A DNA stretch of 64,000 nucleotides from an uncultured Faecalibacterium sp. (GCA_934547065.1 CAKTEF010000006.1:20828-84827), one strand, 5' to 3'; counted from the first letter of the stretch, positions 52,963 through 61,470 are shown. Made by a program: numbers and translations. Notes: a model not told the origin generated them from the sequence alone.

Positions 52963-53928
52963 ATGGGAGAAAAAACGAGGAAGAAAGGGTCGATCAGCTA
53001 CGCAAAATGGGGTTATATCTTCATTGCGCCGTTCTTCCTCATTTTTGCGCTGTTCCAGCTGATTCCGCTGGGCTCTACCATCTATTACAGCTTCTTTGAA
53101 TATTACCGCAGCGGCCTGAAGATCATTGGCCCCAACTTTGTGGGCCTGAAAAATTACGTCACCCTGTTTGCAGCGGATCTGCCAAAATATTTTGGCAACA
53201 CGCTGCTGCTGTGGATCATCGGCTTTATCCCGCAGATCGCAGTTTCACTGCTTCTGGCAGCCTGGTTCACGGATCTGCGCCTGAAACTGAAAGGCCAGAC
53301 ATTCTTCAAAACGGTCATCTACATGCCCAACCTGATCATGGCCTCGGCGTTTGCCATGCTGTTCTTTGCCCTGTTCTCGGACAATGGCCCGGTCAATGCA
53401 GTCCTGGTGAACATGGGCATCCTCAAACAGCCGTTCAGCTTTTTGAACACCGTTTGGGGCAACCGCGGGCTGATCGGCCTGATGAACTTTCTGATGTGGT
53501 TCGGCAACACCACCATCATGCTGATGGCAGCCATCATGGGCGTGGACCCCACCCTGTATGAGGCGGCTGAACTGGACGGATGCACCCCGAACCAGATGTT
53601 CTGGAAGATCACCATCCCCCTGATCCGGCCCATCCTGGTGTATGTGATGATCACCTCCATGATCGGCGGCCTGCAGATGTTTGATGTGCCGCAGATCCTG
53701 ACCAACGGCAAGGGCGGCCCGGACCGTACCTCCACCACCATGATCATGTACCTGAACAACCACCTGTTCAGTAAGAATTACGGCATGGCCGGTGCGGTTT
53801 CCGTGGTGCTGTTCCTGGTGTGTGCGGTGCTGTGCGTGATCGTGTACATGGCCCTGACCAAAGAGGACGACGGCCTGAGCAAAGCCGAGCGCAAAGCCCG
53901 CAAGCAGGCGAAAGGAGGAACGAAGTAA
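52963..53928 (+). CDS. Sugar ABC transporter permease (MalF type)
   Basis: A 321-residue, six-helix permease. The EAA loop that docks the ATPase reads EAAELDGCTPNQMFWKITIPLIRP (EAA at about residue 204). The start ATG 52963 follows AGGAGG. A longer reading from 52834 would run back through the intra-operon terminator and is rejected. It overlaps the next gene by one base. Confidence 0.92.
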   Translation: MGEKTRKKGSISYAKWGYIFIAPFFLIFALFQLIPLGSTIYYSFFEYYRSGLKIIGPNFVGLKNYVTLFAADLPKYFGNTLLLWIIGFIPQIAVSLLLAAWFTDLRLKLKGQTFFKTVIYMPNLIMASAFAMLFFALFSDNGPVNAVLVNMGILKQPFSFLNTVWGNRGLIGLMNFLMWFGNTTIMLMAAIMGVDPTLYEAAELDGCTPNQMFWKITIPLIRPILVYVMITSMIGGLQMFDVPQILTNGKGGPDRTSTTMIMYLNNHLFSKNYGMAGAVSVVLFLVCAVLCVIVYMALTKEDDGLSKAERKARKQAKGGTK

Positions 53929-54794
53929 TGTCACACACAGCAAAAACGCAGTCGGAAAAAGCAACGCTGGCGGCCCGCCGGACCGTGTGCTATCTGGTGC
54001 TGATCCTGTTGAGCTTTCTGTGCCTGTTCTTCTTCTATGTGCTGATCGTCAACTCCACCCGCACTCATTTCGAGATCCAGAAAGGGTTCGCGGTGCTGCC
54101 GGGCGGATCGCTGATGACAAACCTGAAAAACGTGCTGTCGGATGCCAACATTCCGGTGCTGACCGGCGTGCGCAACAGCCTGATCGTGTCGGCCTGCTCG
54201 GCAGCTCTCAGCGTGTATTTCTCGGCCCTGACGGCCTACGGCATCTATGCTTATAACTTCAGGTTCAAAAAGGCCGCGTTCGCCCTGATCCTGCTCATCA
54301 TGACCATGCCCACACAGGTGTCGGCTTTGGGCTTTTTGCAGCTGATCACCAAGATGGGTCTGAAAAACAGCTTTATCCCGCTGATCGTCCCCAGCATTGC
54401 GGCCCCGGCGGTGTTCTTCTTCATGAAGCAGTACCTGGACGCATCGCTGCCGATGGAGATCGTGGAAGCGGCCCGCATCGACGGTGCAGGCGAGTTCTAC
54501 ACCTTTAACAAGATCGTGCTGCCCATCATGAAACCGGCCCTGGCCGTGCAGGCGATCTTCTCGTTCGTGGCCAGCTGGAACAACTACTTCATCCCCGCGC
54601 TGGTGCTGGACACGACCGACAAAAAGACCCTGCCCATCCTCATTGCACAGCTGCGCAGTGCCGACTTCCTGAAGTTCGATATGGGCAAGGTGTACATGCT
54701 GGTGGCCATTGCCATCCTGCCGGTCATCATCGTTTACCTGCTGCTCTCCAAGTTCATTGTCCGTGGTGTTGCACTGGGAGGCGTCAAGGGCTAA
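53928..54794 (+). CDS. Sugar ABC transporter permease (MalG type)
   Basis: A 288-residue partner permease with six hydrophobic segments. The EAA loop is EAARIDGAGEFYTFNKIVLPIMKP. The start ATG 53928 follows AAAGGAGG and shares its A with the stop of the upstream gene. It completes the membrane part of the importer. No ATPase gene follows; a repeat region does. Confidence 0.92.
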   Translation: MSHTAKTQSEKATLAARRTVCYLVLILLSFLCLFFFYVLIVNSTRTHFEIQKGFAVLPGGSLMTNLKNVLSDANIPVLTGVRNSLIVSACSAALSVYFSALTAYGIYAYNFRFKKAAFALILLIMTMPTQVSALGFLQLITKMGLKNSFIPLIVPSIAAPAVFFFMKQYLDASLPMEIVEAARIDGAGEFYTFNKIVLPIMKPALAVQAIFSFVASWNNYFIPALVLDTTDKKTLPILIAQLRSADFLKFDMGKVYMLVAIAILPVIIVYLLLSKFIVRGVALGGVKG

Positions 54795-54812
54795 AATCCC
54801 GACCGCCGCCTG

Positions 54813-54862
54813 CGAGCAAAGACTTCCCCCGGCCGGGGGAAGATGTCGCAACGCGACAAAAA
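54813..54862. repeat. Palindromic interspersed repeat (family A, copy 3, inverted)
   Basis: The palindrome CTTCCCCC-GGCC-GGGGGAAG, followed by ATGTCGCAACGCGACAAAAAGG. The reverse complement matches the cores at 7155-7190 and 31094-31145. It begins 18 bases after the permease stop. Confidence 0.65.
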
Positions 54863-54880
54863 GGGGCCGCAGGGAGGGAT

Positions 54881-55120
54881 TTTTGGCGCAGCGGTCTGCA
54901 AGACGCGAGGCCCGCCCAAGGGCCGAAGCGGATGCAGGGCACCGCAAGAGGGCGTTGCTGCCGCTGCCCGAATGGAAAGCGTACAGAGCTTGATGTATAG
55001 AAATCAGCTTTTGGCGCGGCGGTCTGCAAGACGCGAGGCCCGCCCAAGGGCCGAAGCGGATGCAGGGCACCGCAAGAGGGCGCTGCTGCCGCTGCCCGGA
55101 CGGAAGGCGTACAGAGCCTG
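54881..55120. repeat. Two direct repeats of 112 bases, period 128
   Basis: Copies at 54881-54992 and 55009-55120 share nearly the whole length, from TTTTGGCGC to GTACAGAGC. They include GCGGTCTGCAAGACGCGAGG and GATGCAGGGCACCGCAAGAG and are split by a 16-base AT-rich spacer. No reading frame is convincing. Only two units, so not a CRISPR array. Confidence 0.85.
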
Positions 55121-55166
55121 CTCAATGATCTTTGCTATCGAACGGTTCTCCTTATACCATCAAAAT

Positions 55167-55206
55167 GCAGAGCGCCCGGAGGCTGTACTGCCTCCGGGCG
55201 CTCTGC
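55167..55206 (+). terminator. 16-bp perfect hairpin upstream of AGCS gene
   Basis: GCAGAGCGCCCGGAGG pairs fully with 55191-55206 around an 8-base loop. No T run follows, so it may be a transcript-end stabiliser rather than a true terminator. Confidence 0.55.
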
Positions 55207-55247
55207 TGTCATAAAGAAAATCGAAACCCCGCATCACGTTTTTTCAA

Positions 55248-55276
55248 TTTACAAACGTGAAGTGCTATATTATAAT
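55248..55276 (+). promoter_or_regulatory. Promoter of AGCS symporter gene
   Basis: TTTACA, 17 bases, perfect TATAAT, 38 bases before the likely start. Confidence 0.75.
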
Positions 55277-55314
55277 AAAGTGTATAAACCTTTGTGGACC
55301 AGGAGGAACGTTTT

Positions 55315-56703
55315 TTGCTGACACGACTGATTGAATTTGTTTACCGCCTGCTATGGGGCGATCTGTTTGTGCTTCCGGTGGCCGGGGGCGTGGGCATCTC
55401 GCTGATGGTGGTGCTTTTGCTGACGGCGGGGGGATTCTTTACCCTGCGGACCCGGCTGCTGCCGGTGCGGCTGTTCCGGGATATGATCTCGGCGGTCTGC
55501 GAGAAAAATCAGAGCACGGACAGCCTTTCGTCGTTCCAGACCCTGATCGTTTCCACGGCAACCCGCGTGGGCATGGGCAACCTGGTGGGCGTGGTGGCGG
55601 CGGTTTCCGCCGGAGGCGCGGGCGCGGTGTTCTGGATGTGGGTCACGGCACTGCTGGGAGCCTCTACTTCGTTTATCGAATCCACCCTGGCCCAGAAGTA
55701 CCGGCAGCCCGATCCCCTGTATGGCGGCCAGCGGGGCGGCCCGGCATACTATCTCCACGTTCTGGCCGAGCGCAAACGCGGGAAAAAACTGCGGCACTCG
55801 GTGGTGGCGGTGCTGTTTGCACTGTCCGGGCTGATCTGCTGGTGCGGCATCAGCCAGGTCGTCAGCAACTCAGTCAGTTCAGCGTTTGTCAATGCATTCT
55901 CCATCCCGCCCATCGTGACCACAGTGGTGCTGGTGATAATCTCGGCAGGGATCGTGCTGCGGAAAGATGCCACTGTGAAAAGCCTGGACGTGATCGTGCC
56001 CATCATGGCAGGATGCTACTTTTTGATGACGCTGTACGTGATCGCACGGAACTTCGGCCAGCTCCCGGCGGTGATCGGGCAGATCTTCTCCGAAGCGTTT
56101 GGTCTGCGGCAGGCCGCAGCGGGCGGCTTTGGGGCCGTGCTGATGAACGGCATCAAGCGGGGCCTGTTCTCCAACGAGGCGGGCAGCGGCTCGGCCCCCT
56201 GCGCAGCGGCAGCTGCCTCCTGTGACGACCCGGTGAAGATGGGCTTTGTCCAGGCGCTGGGCGTGTTGATCGACACGGTGGTGATCTGCAGCTGCACGGC
56301 TTTTGTGATGCTGCTGGCCCCGCAGAGCGTGACCGCCGGGCTGACCGGAATGGATCTGCTTCAGGCGGCGGCGCAGTATCACCTGGGCAGCTTTGGCGTG
56401 GTGTTCATTGCCGTTACGCTGGCGCTGTTCAGCTTTTCTACGTTCATCGGCATCCTGTTTTATGCGCGCTGCAATGTGGCCTACCTCTTTGGGGACCGCT
56501 GGGGCTGGCAGACGGCCTATAAAGTGCTTGCGCTGGTCATGCTTCTGGTGGGCGGCCTGCAGACCTATACCGTGGTGTGGGACCTTGGCGATGTGGGCAT
56601 CGGTCTGATGACGATCTTCAACCTGGCTGCTCTCTACCCCATGTCCGGGGAAGTACTGGATGCACTCAAGGATTATGAACGGCGCAAGCATCTGACCCGT
56701 TGA
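55315..56703 (+). CDS. Alanine/glycine:cation symporter family protein
   Basis: A 462-residue AGCS-family sodium:amino-acid symporter with about ten membrane helices. Signatures are GGFFTLRTRLLPVRLFRDM, ATRVGMGNLVGV and GLFSNEAGSGSAP. The start TTG 55315 is chosen because AGGAGG lies 8 bases upstream; GTG 55294, in frame, lies before that site. It is monocistronic with its own promoter and terminator. Confidence 0.9.
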   Translation: MLTRLIEFVYRLLWGDLFVLPVAGGVGISLMVVLLLTAGGFFTLRTRLLPVRLFRDMISAVCEKNQSTDSLSSFQTLIVSTATRVGMGNLVGVVAAVSAGGAGAVFWMWVTALLGASTSFIESTLAQKYRQPDPLYGGQRGGPAYYLHVLAERKRGKKLRHSVVAVLFALSGLICWCGISQVVSNSVSSAFVNAFSIPPIVTTVVLVIISAGIVLRKDATVKSLDVIVPIMAGCYFLMTLYVIARNFGQLPAVIGQIFSEAFGLRQAAAGGFGAVLMNGIKRGLFSNEAGSGSAPCAAAAASCDDPVKMGFVQALGVLIDTVVICSCTAFVMLLAPQSVTAGLTGMDLLQAAAQYHLGSFGVVFIAVTLALFSFSTFIGILFYARCNVAYLFGDRWGWQTAYKVLALVMLLVGGLQTYTVVWDLGDVGIGLMTIFNLAALYPMSGEVLDALKDYERRKHLTR

Positions 56704-56732
56704 CCGCCGCAGCAGAAAATGACAGCACCCAC

Positions 56733-56771
56733 CCCGCCCGATGGACTTGCTCCGGAACGGCGGGCTTTTTT
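56733..56771 (+). terminator. Terminator of AGCS gene
   Basis: CCCGCC pairs with GGCGGG, followed by CTTTTTTG. Confidence 0.75.
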
Positions 56772-56803
56772 GTAAAAAAGCGGGGAGAAAACGCAAAAAA
56801 CGG

Positions 56804-56832
56804 TTGACAAACGCAGAAGCATCTGATACAAT
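56804..56832 (+). promoter_or_regulatory. Promoter of tRNA-Tyr
   Basis: Consensus TTGACA (56804-56809), 17 bases, TACAAT (56827-56832), 38 bases before the tRNA. Confidence 0.85.
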
Positions 56833-56870
56833 AAACAAGTCGTCCGGGAACGGACGTTGAAATAGAATCT

Positions 56871-56956
56871 GGGCGTGTTCCCGAGTGGCCAATGGGGACA
56901 GACTGTAAATCTGCTGCTTTTCAGCTTCGGTGGTTCGAATCCACCCGCGCCCACCA
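56871..56956 (+). tRNA. tRNA-Tyr (anticodon GTA)
   Basis: An 86-base tRNA with CCA encoded. Acceptor arms GGGCGTG (56871-56877) and CGCGCCC (56946-56952) pair over seven positions with one G-T. The anticodon loop ACTGTAAAT holds GTA. A long variable arm (class II) and T arm GTGG-TTCGAAT-CCAC are clear. It is followed by a terminator and then genes of mobile-element type, so its 3' end may be an integration site. Confidence 0.95.
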
Positions 56957-56962
56957 AACAAG

Positions 56963-57006
56963 AAAAATCCGAACCTGTTTCCGATTGGAGAAGGGTTCGG
57001 ATTTTT
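56963..57006 (+). terminator. Terminator after tRNA-Tyr
   Basis: A 13-bp perfect stem (56963-56975 with 56994-57006) ending in T5. Confidence 0.9.
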
Positions 57007-57108
57007 CGTTTTCTTCGGGTACAACAATGAAGGCTCCCGTGGACGGTGCAAAACTCCGATACCTTGCCATAGACCGTAAGCCGCTAACAAGATTTGGAGG
57101 ATGCGATT

Positions 57109-57360
57109 ATGAAGTACGATGAAAGAGCCTGCAAGTTTAATATGGACACTGGATGTGTTGAGCTGGTGCTCCGGGATGGGAGAAAAATCTCCATTGACTG
57201 CACCGGGGTCGAGGATGCACTAGATGTGACCATGGCACAGAGATCGGAGTTGGATTATCTCGTCTACAATGATCCATTGGGCTATGCGGACTTAATTTTG
57301 AACGGTGATCCGAAGGAGTATTTGAAAAATGTAGCTGGGAGCCATGGGCTAGAAGATTAA
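57109..57360 (+). CDS. Small DUF6061-like protein
   Basis: An 83-residue acidic soluble protein. The start ATG 57109 follows TTGGAGGA; the in-frame ATG 57094 lies before that site. It resembles the small DUF6061-type proteins often carried on mobile elements of gut Clostridia (VELVLRDGRKISIDC), but I hold that loosely. It is the first gene right of tRNA-Tyr. Function unknown. Confidence 0.6.
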   Translation: MKYDERACKFNMDTGCVELVLRDGRKISIDCTGVEDALDVTMAQRSELDYLVYNDPLGYADLILNGDPKEYLKNVAGSHGLED

Positions 57361-57458
57361 GGGCAAAAAAATAAGAGGTGTGCCCTACTGGACACACCTC
57401 GGTAAGATACATCTATATAAGGCAGGGCGTTCCCTTTACCGGGAGCGTCCTGCTGTTT

Positions 57459-57635
57459 TTATGCTGCAACAGGCAAGGCTTGTAGAGCTTCCTGCTCTTT
57501 CAGCCATTCCTCATATTCACGCTGGCCTTCCTCACTGTTGAAAAACTCAACCATGGAGGGATAAAAGCAACGTGCAAGGGTCTTGATTGCTTCATCCGGG
57601 TAGCCGGATTTGTTTGACTTCTTCTTTTTGTTCAA
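57459..57635 (-). CDS. Small charged protein downstream of relaxase
   Basis: A 58-residue protein with a Lys-rich start (NKKKKSNKSG) and an acidic helical second half (EEGQREYEEWLKEQEAL). The start TTG 57635 is chosen because GGAGG lies 7 bases upstream. It starts 18 bases after the relaxase stop on the same strand, so it belongs to the mobilization operon. No domain recognised. Accessory mobilization or regulatory role is only a guess. Confidence 0.55.
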   Translation of the reverse strand: MNKKKKSNKSGYPDEAIKTLARCFYPSMVEFFNSEEGQREYEEWLKEQEALQALPVAA

Positions 57636-57652
57636 ATGGTATCCTCCGAAAA

Positions 57653-58918
57653 TCAAAGTTCCATATCCTGCCCACGCTTACGGTTTCGCTGCGGCACATT
57701 TATGGTGCGCGCCTGCTTGGGGGCAAGAATCTTTTCCAGGAAGTCGCGCACCAGTTCCGGCGCACGGTGGAGCGCATCCAGATAGGGCTTCACTTCGTAC
57801 CAGAGTTCATGATACTTTTGACCCCAATGGGCTGCTTCCTTCTTGGCCGTGGAAAGTTCTTCTTTCAGGCGGCGGTTCTCCACATCCATCATATAGCCGT
57901 GGTCGGCTTGCTTTTTCAGCTTGGAAAACTCTTCTTCGGTCAGCGAATAGTTGCCGAGAAAGGTGCGCTTGCCAATATAATCTAGATCGCGCGCATGAAT
58001 GAGGGCTTCTTTCGTGAGCATGGTCTTTTTCTGCACAGCGGCAAGCTCCTTCTCCTTTTTGGAGAGGGTTTGGCAGGTTTTAGCAAGCGACTGTGCTTGT
58101 TGGTCAGCTTGGGCAGTCAGGGTGTCCAGCCGTTCCTGCTCCCGCTGGACTTTGAATTGAGTGACGGTCAGGTGTTCTTCGGTACTGCCACGCTCACCGC
58201 GCTCTACATCCGTGTACCCGGCGTTGCGCATATAGCTGAAGAAATCGTCTTGCAGGACGCTGTACGACTTCTTCAGGACTGGCTTTCCGTTCTTTTGCAG
58301 GACAGGCTTTCCGGCATCGTCCAGCAGAGGCTTGGATGCCCATTTCTTGCTCCGGCTGACCTGCATGACAGTCTCCTTGACTGTGCCGACCAGTGCTTTG
58401 TCCTTGCAGCGTTTCGACCACAGGATTTGCTTTTCCACCACAGGCACATAAACCACATGAAGATGGTAGTGGTAGACTTCCCGGCCTAGTGCTTCAGTCA
58501 TAGCACGGTTGATCTCATCGGCGTGCATGACAGCCGAGAGGATATACTGCTCACCGCCCACGATTTGCACAGCAGCTTTGTAGGCATCAGCATAGAACTG
58601 CTTGGCGAACTCATAGCCGCCGTGGTTGTCAAAGTAGGCCGAGTTGACATCAAAGACAAGTTCGCAGTAGTGGGTAGCATCCGGCTTCAGGCCGCGCGTA
58701 GAAATGGTTCTATCAGCTTCCAGTTGGGCGAACAGGTCGGTGTAGTCGGCAGCAGGCTTTTTGAAGTGGACATTCCATGCAGCGCGTTGGGGGATAATAT
58801 CGGGGTTCCGATAGCTGTCCTTTTCGCGCTCGTTGTGCTGCTGGGTGTTGCCAACAGCCTTGTCTGAAACGGCGAGATTTCGGGCACTGGTGCGGTCAAT
58901 ACCATCGTTTCTTGCCAA
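57653..58918 (-). CDS. MobV-family relaxase (Mob/Pre)
   Basis: A 421-residue relaxase of the Pre/Mob (MobV) group, which nicks oriT and pilots single-stranded DNA during mobilization by another conjugative system. Motif I is HNEREKDSYRNPDI near residue 28. The metal-binding HxH motif is in YHYHLHVVYVP near 150. A long coiled coil (about 235-330) follows, as usual. The start is TTG 58918 after AAAGGAGGG. It encodes no transfer channel, so the element is mobilizable only. Confidence 0.88.
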   Translation of the reverse strand: MARNDGIDRTSARNLAVSDKAVGNTQQHNEREKDSYRNPDIIPQRAAWNVHFKKPAADYTDLFAQLEADRTISTRGLKPDATHYCELVFDVNSAYFDNHGGYEFAKQFYADAYKAAVQIVGGEQYILSAVMHADEINRAMTEALGREVYHYHLHVVYVPVVEKQILWSKRCKDKALVGTVKETVMQVSRSKKWASKPLLDDAGKPVLQKNGKPVLKKSYSVLQDDFFSYMRNAGYTDVERGERGSTEEHLTVTQFKVQREQERLDTLTAQADQQAQSLAKTCQTLSKKEKELAAVQKKTMLTKEALIHARDLDYIGKRTFLGNYSLTEEEFSKLKKQADHGYMMDVENRRLKEELSTAKKEAAHWGQKYHELWYEVKPYLDALHRAPELVRDFLEKILAPKQARTINVPQRNRKRGQDMEL

Positions 58919-59001
58919 AGGGCATCCCTCCTTTCAAGGGGTACTGTTTAACACTCTTACTCATAATGCAGATGGCTTTATTGATAAACGATAAAAATAT
59001 A

Positions 59002-59030
59002 TTGATTTTCAATTTAACGTGTGCTATTCT
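59002..59030 (+). promoter_or_regulatory. Promoter of DUF2975/HTH gene pair
   Basis: TTGATT, 17 bases, TATTCT, 27 bases before the ATG. Confidence 0.6.
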
Positions 59031-59057
59031 AAATGTGAAATCAAAGGGGGATGCAAT

Positions 59058-59537
59058 ATGGGTAAGAATGATTTTCGGGTTGATACAACTTCTTCCGAGA
59101 AAAAGACGTTTTTCAAAAAGAAACAAACACTTCTCGGACTGGCATTATTACTGACTGTTCCGCAAATGTTCAGTGCAGTGATTCTTCCTATTCAATGGCT
59201 TTTGGGTGCAAGGCAGGGAGTGGTTCTTAATATCACTTCCATTGCATCACAGGAACTGTATTTCCTTGTAATGACGATTGCCGGAATCTCTGTTTTGAAG
59301 ATGATGCTTAGTGATAAAACTTTTTCTAAAACGCTGGTTCAATGCACTCGTCTTGAAGGCTATCTTATTGCGGCGGCATCTGTGATATTTCCACTTTTAC
59401 CGGGATATCAAGTGTCTGGTTCGACCTTTTTCTTCTGTGATTCAGTATTGCTGTTGCCCGGAGTACTTTTGATCATCATGGCTGAGTTGTTGAAAGAAGC
59501 TGTTGCGATGCAGAAGGAATTGAACGAAGTTCTTTAA
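59058..59537 (+). CDS. DUF2975-like membrane protein
   Basis: A 159-residue protein with four hydrophobic segments (about 24-45, 57-80, 95-115, 125-150) and a polar N-terminus. Size, topology and pairing with a small Cro/CI-type regulator 10 bases downstream match the DUF2975/YozG-type pairs common in Firmicutes. The role is unknown. The start 59058 follows GGGGG. Base composition is clearly AT-richer than the chromosome to the left, a sign of transfer. Confidence 0.7.
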   Translation: MGKNDFRVDTTSSEKKTFFKKKQTLLGLALLLTVPQMFSAVILPIQWLLGARQGVVLNITSIASQELYFLVMTIAGISVLKMMLSDKTFSKTLVQCTRLEGYLIAAASVIFPLLPGYQVSGSTFFFCDSVLLLPGVLLIIMAELLKEAVAMQKELNEVL

Positions 59538-59547
59538 GGGGATAAGA

Positions 59548-59754
59548 ATGGCAATCATACTACGATTAGACCGCATTATGGCAGACCGAAAGATTTCCTT
59601 GACAGAACTTTCTGAACGTGTTGGAATCTCTATGGCGAACCTCTCAAATCTAAAGACCGGAAAGGTTAGAGCAATTCGTTTTTCTACACTGGATGCAATT
59701 TGCCGAGAGCTTCATTGTCAGCCGGGAGACATTTTAGAATACGACGAAACATAG
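59548..59754 (+). CDS. Small Cro/CI-type HTH regulator
   Basis: A 68-residue YozG-like helix-turn-helix protein: RLDRIMADRKISLTELSERV, then the recognition helix region ISMANLSNLKTGKVRAIRF, then LDAICRELHCQPGDILEY. It is co-transcribed with the DUF2975-like gene and likely controls it. Ribosome site AAGGGG. AT-rich codon use like its partner. Confidence 0.88.
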   Translation: MAIILRLDRIMADRKISLTELSERVGISMANLSNLKTGKVRAIRFSTLDAICRELHCQPGDILEYDET

Positions 59755-59827
59755 AAGGAGTCGGGAGAGGTACATTCCGTTATGCGGCTTGTCTTTAGGC
59801 GAACAGCCTGTTTGCAGTGGGGAGATG

Positions 59828-59894
59828 CACTTCTGCGGAAGTGTAATAACCCACTATGACACTTTCACCCCTGCGGTCTGCAAAGTGTAGTGGG
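59828..59894. other. Candidate oriT of MobV element
   Basis: A small hairpin CACTT-CTGCGG-AAGTG (59828-59843) is followed by CCCACTATGACACTTT (59850-59865), which pairs with AAAGTGTAGTGGG (59882-59894). The right arm resembles the AAAGTATAGTGTG nick region of the pMV158-type MobV origins. It lies upstream of the relaxase gene. Nicking is inferred. Confidence 0.55.
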
Positions 59895-59973
59895 CTCTTC
59901 GAGGACTCTCCGAGGGGGGAGCGTCTCCTACGGGAGAGCTACGATCAAGTTCGCACAATGCGAATTTGATTGC

Positions 59974-60127
59974 TCCGTACGCATCCGAAAAAATCGCGTA
60001 CGGACTTCAAATAACCCGTACGGTCTGTACGGCGTACGGAAATCCAAAATATAAACGATACAACGTTTTAATCCGCTTCATTTTGCCGTACAGGTGCGTA
60101 CAAGTACAGACCGTACAGGTTGTACGA
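59974..60127. repeat. GTAC-rich iteron-like repeats, candidate replication origin
   Basis: Ten copies of GTAC in about 150 bases, mostly as CCGTACGG, GCGTACGG or CCGTACAG. An inverted pair TCCGTACGC (59974-59982) and GCGTACGGA (59996-60004) opens the block. A further CAAGTTCGCA/TGCGAATTTG dyad lies just left (59946-59969). It is near the helicase and primase genes of the element. Together with the oriT candidate it fills the 59755-60153 gap. Confidence 0.6.
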
Positions 60128-60153
60128 ACTTCTTCCGTGAAAAAATGCACTTT

Positions 60154-61470
60154 TTACGGGCAGGGGTGGACAAGCGGTTCGATGCCTACGAACCCCCGCA
60201 CCCTGCGGCCACCGGGCAGGTAGATGTTGTTGGTGGCTTCAAGGTTGTAGCGGCGGTCATTCTGGCGCAGTTCTGCGCTGAAACGAATGGCCGATACGCT
60301 GTGACAGGCGTTGTCCTCACACCACTGCTTATAAATGTCGTAGAACTCCTTGGAGCTGATGGAGTAGTCCGCCTTGAATCGGAAATAGCCCTCGGATTCC
60401 ATGAAGTCAATGACGTTGTTGCTGCTGCGCTTGATGGTGTCCACATTGGCGGCAGCACGTTCGCTGACCGTGAAGCGGAAATCGTTCTGCACCAGCCGAT
60501 TCAGCCCTTCCAGACACCAGAGCAGGATGCCTTCCAATTCGGCGCACATCTTTTCGACAAGGAAGGGGTCATCCGTGCGGTCGGCAGGCTTGTCCTTGGT
60601 GGTCAGGATGAGCTGGCGGCGGAAGAAACCGTCCGAATGGTCGTACAGTGAAGTCAGCGCACCGTTGCCGAAGCAGAGGAACCGTGCGTAAATGTCGCGC
60701 TGGTAACTCTGGACACCCTTGCGTTCCAAGTCCAGCTTGGCTTCGGCGGTCACGATGGTCTTGATATAGTTGGTCTTGGGCAGGGCGTTCATGTCCATGT
60801 CATCGTCGATCATGAGCAGGCGGCGCTCCAGATCGGCGCGGGCAAAGCGATTGTTCTCGACTTTTTGGACGCTGCCATTGCTGGCGGCATCTCCCATGAG
60901 CCGCTTCAGCACCAGCCCAATGCGGGATTTGCCCTCGCCGCCCTTGCCAACAATGAGCATCATCTTCTGCCCCTTAGTGCTGGGGATCAGGCAGTAGCCC
61001 AGATATTCCTGTAAGGTAGGAATGTCGGCATCGTCCAGCAGCTCGTGCAGGAAGGTCAGCCAGCGGTCCGGGCTGGCAGCTTTCGGGTCGTACTTCACAG
61101 GCAGGCGGTTCTGGCAGAACAGCCGGCTCTCCTGAAAAGAGTCGTCCGGCAGATGGTACACGCCGTTCTGGAGATGGATACAGTCCTGTTCGATGGGAAA
61201 CGGGTCAGAAAAAGCCAGCAGCTTGATGGTCTCCAGAATGTTGGTGACCTTTTTGGACAGGCCGGAGGTGACATATTCCTCGATGTTCTCCAAGATGCGC
61301 TGCTTGATCTCGCTCTCGTCCTCTACCGGGCCGTCCAGCGTGTACAGCGTACCGTTGACGCATTTCAGCGGCCACTGTTCCAGAAAGGCACGGCCAAACT
61401 GGACTTCATCAATTTTCTTGCCGTTGTACCAGTCCGGCCATAAGGGGTTGCGGGAAATGTTTTTCTTCAT
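60154..61470 (-). CDS. D5/P4-type helicase, phage/plasmid replication protein
   Basis: A 438-residue SF3-type helicase of the phage/plasmid primase P4/D5 family. Walker A is VGKGGEGKSRIG (about residue 175), Walker B RLLMIDDDMD. The N-terminal D5_N-like part precedes it, and a C-terminal wing-like DNA-binding part follows. It probably unwinds the origin for replication of the mobile element after excision. AAAGGAGAACC precedes the ATG. The CHC2 protein upstream on the same strand would supply the primase half. Confidence 0.85.
   Translation of the reverse strand: MKKNISRNPLWPDWYNGKKIDEVQFGRAFLEQWPLKCVNGTLYTLDGPVEDESEIKQRILENIEEYVTSGLSKKVTNILETIKLLAFSDPFPIEQDCIHLQNGVYHLPDDSFQESRLFCQNRLPVKYDPKAASPDRWLTFLHELLDDADIPTLQEYLGYCLIPSTKGQKMMLIVGKGGEGKSRIGLVLKRLMGDAASNGSVQKVENNRFARADLERRLLMIDDDMDMNALPKTNYIKTIVTAEAKLDLERKGVQSYQRDIYARFLCFGNGALTSLYDHSDGFFRRQLILTTKDKPADRTDDPFLVEKMCAELEGILLWCLEGLNRLVQNDFRFTVSERAAANVDTIKRSSNNVIDFMESEGYFRFKADYSISSKEFYDIYKQWCEDNACHSVSAIRFSAELRQNDRRYNLEATNNIYLPGGRRVRGFVGIEPLVHPCP

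Noticed and set aside
54881..55120. Possible CRISPR array
   Set aside because: Only two repeat units, each 112 bases with a 16-base spacer. The geometry is wrong and no cas gene is near.
58523..58867. A plus-strand frame inside the relaxase gene
   Set aside because: It is antisense to MobV, has no ribosome site and resembles no family.
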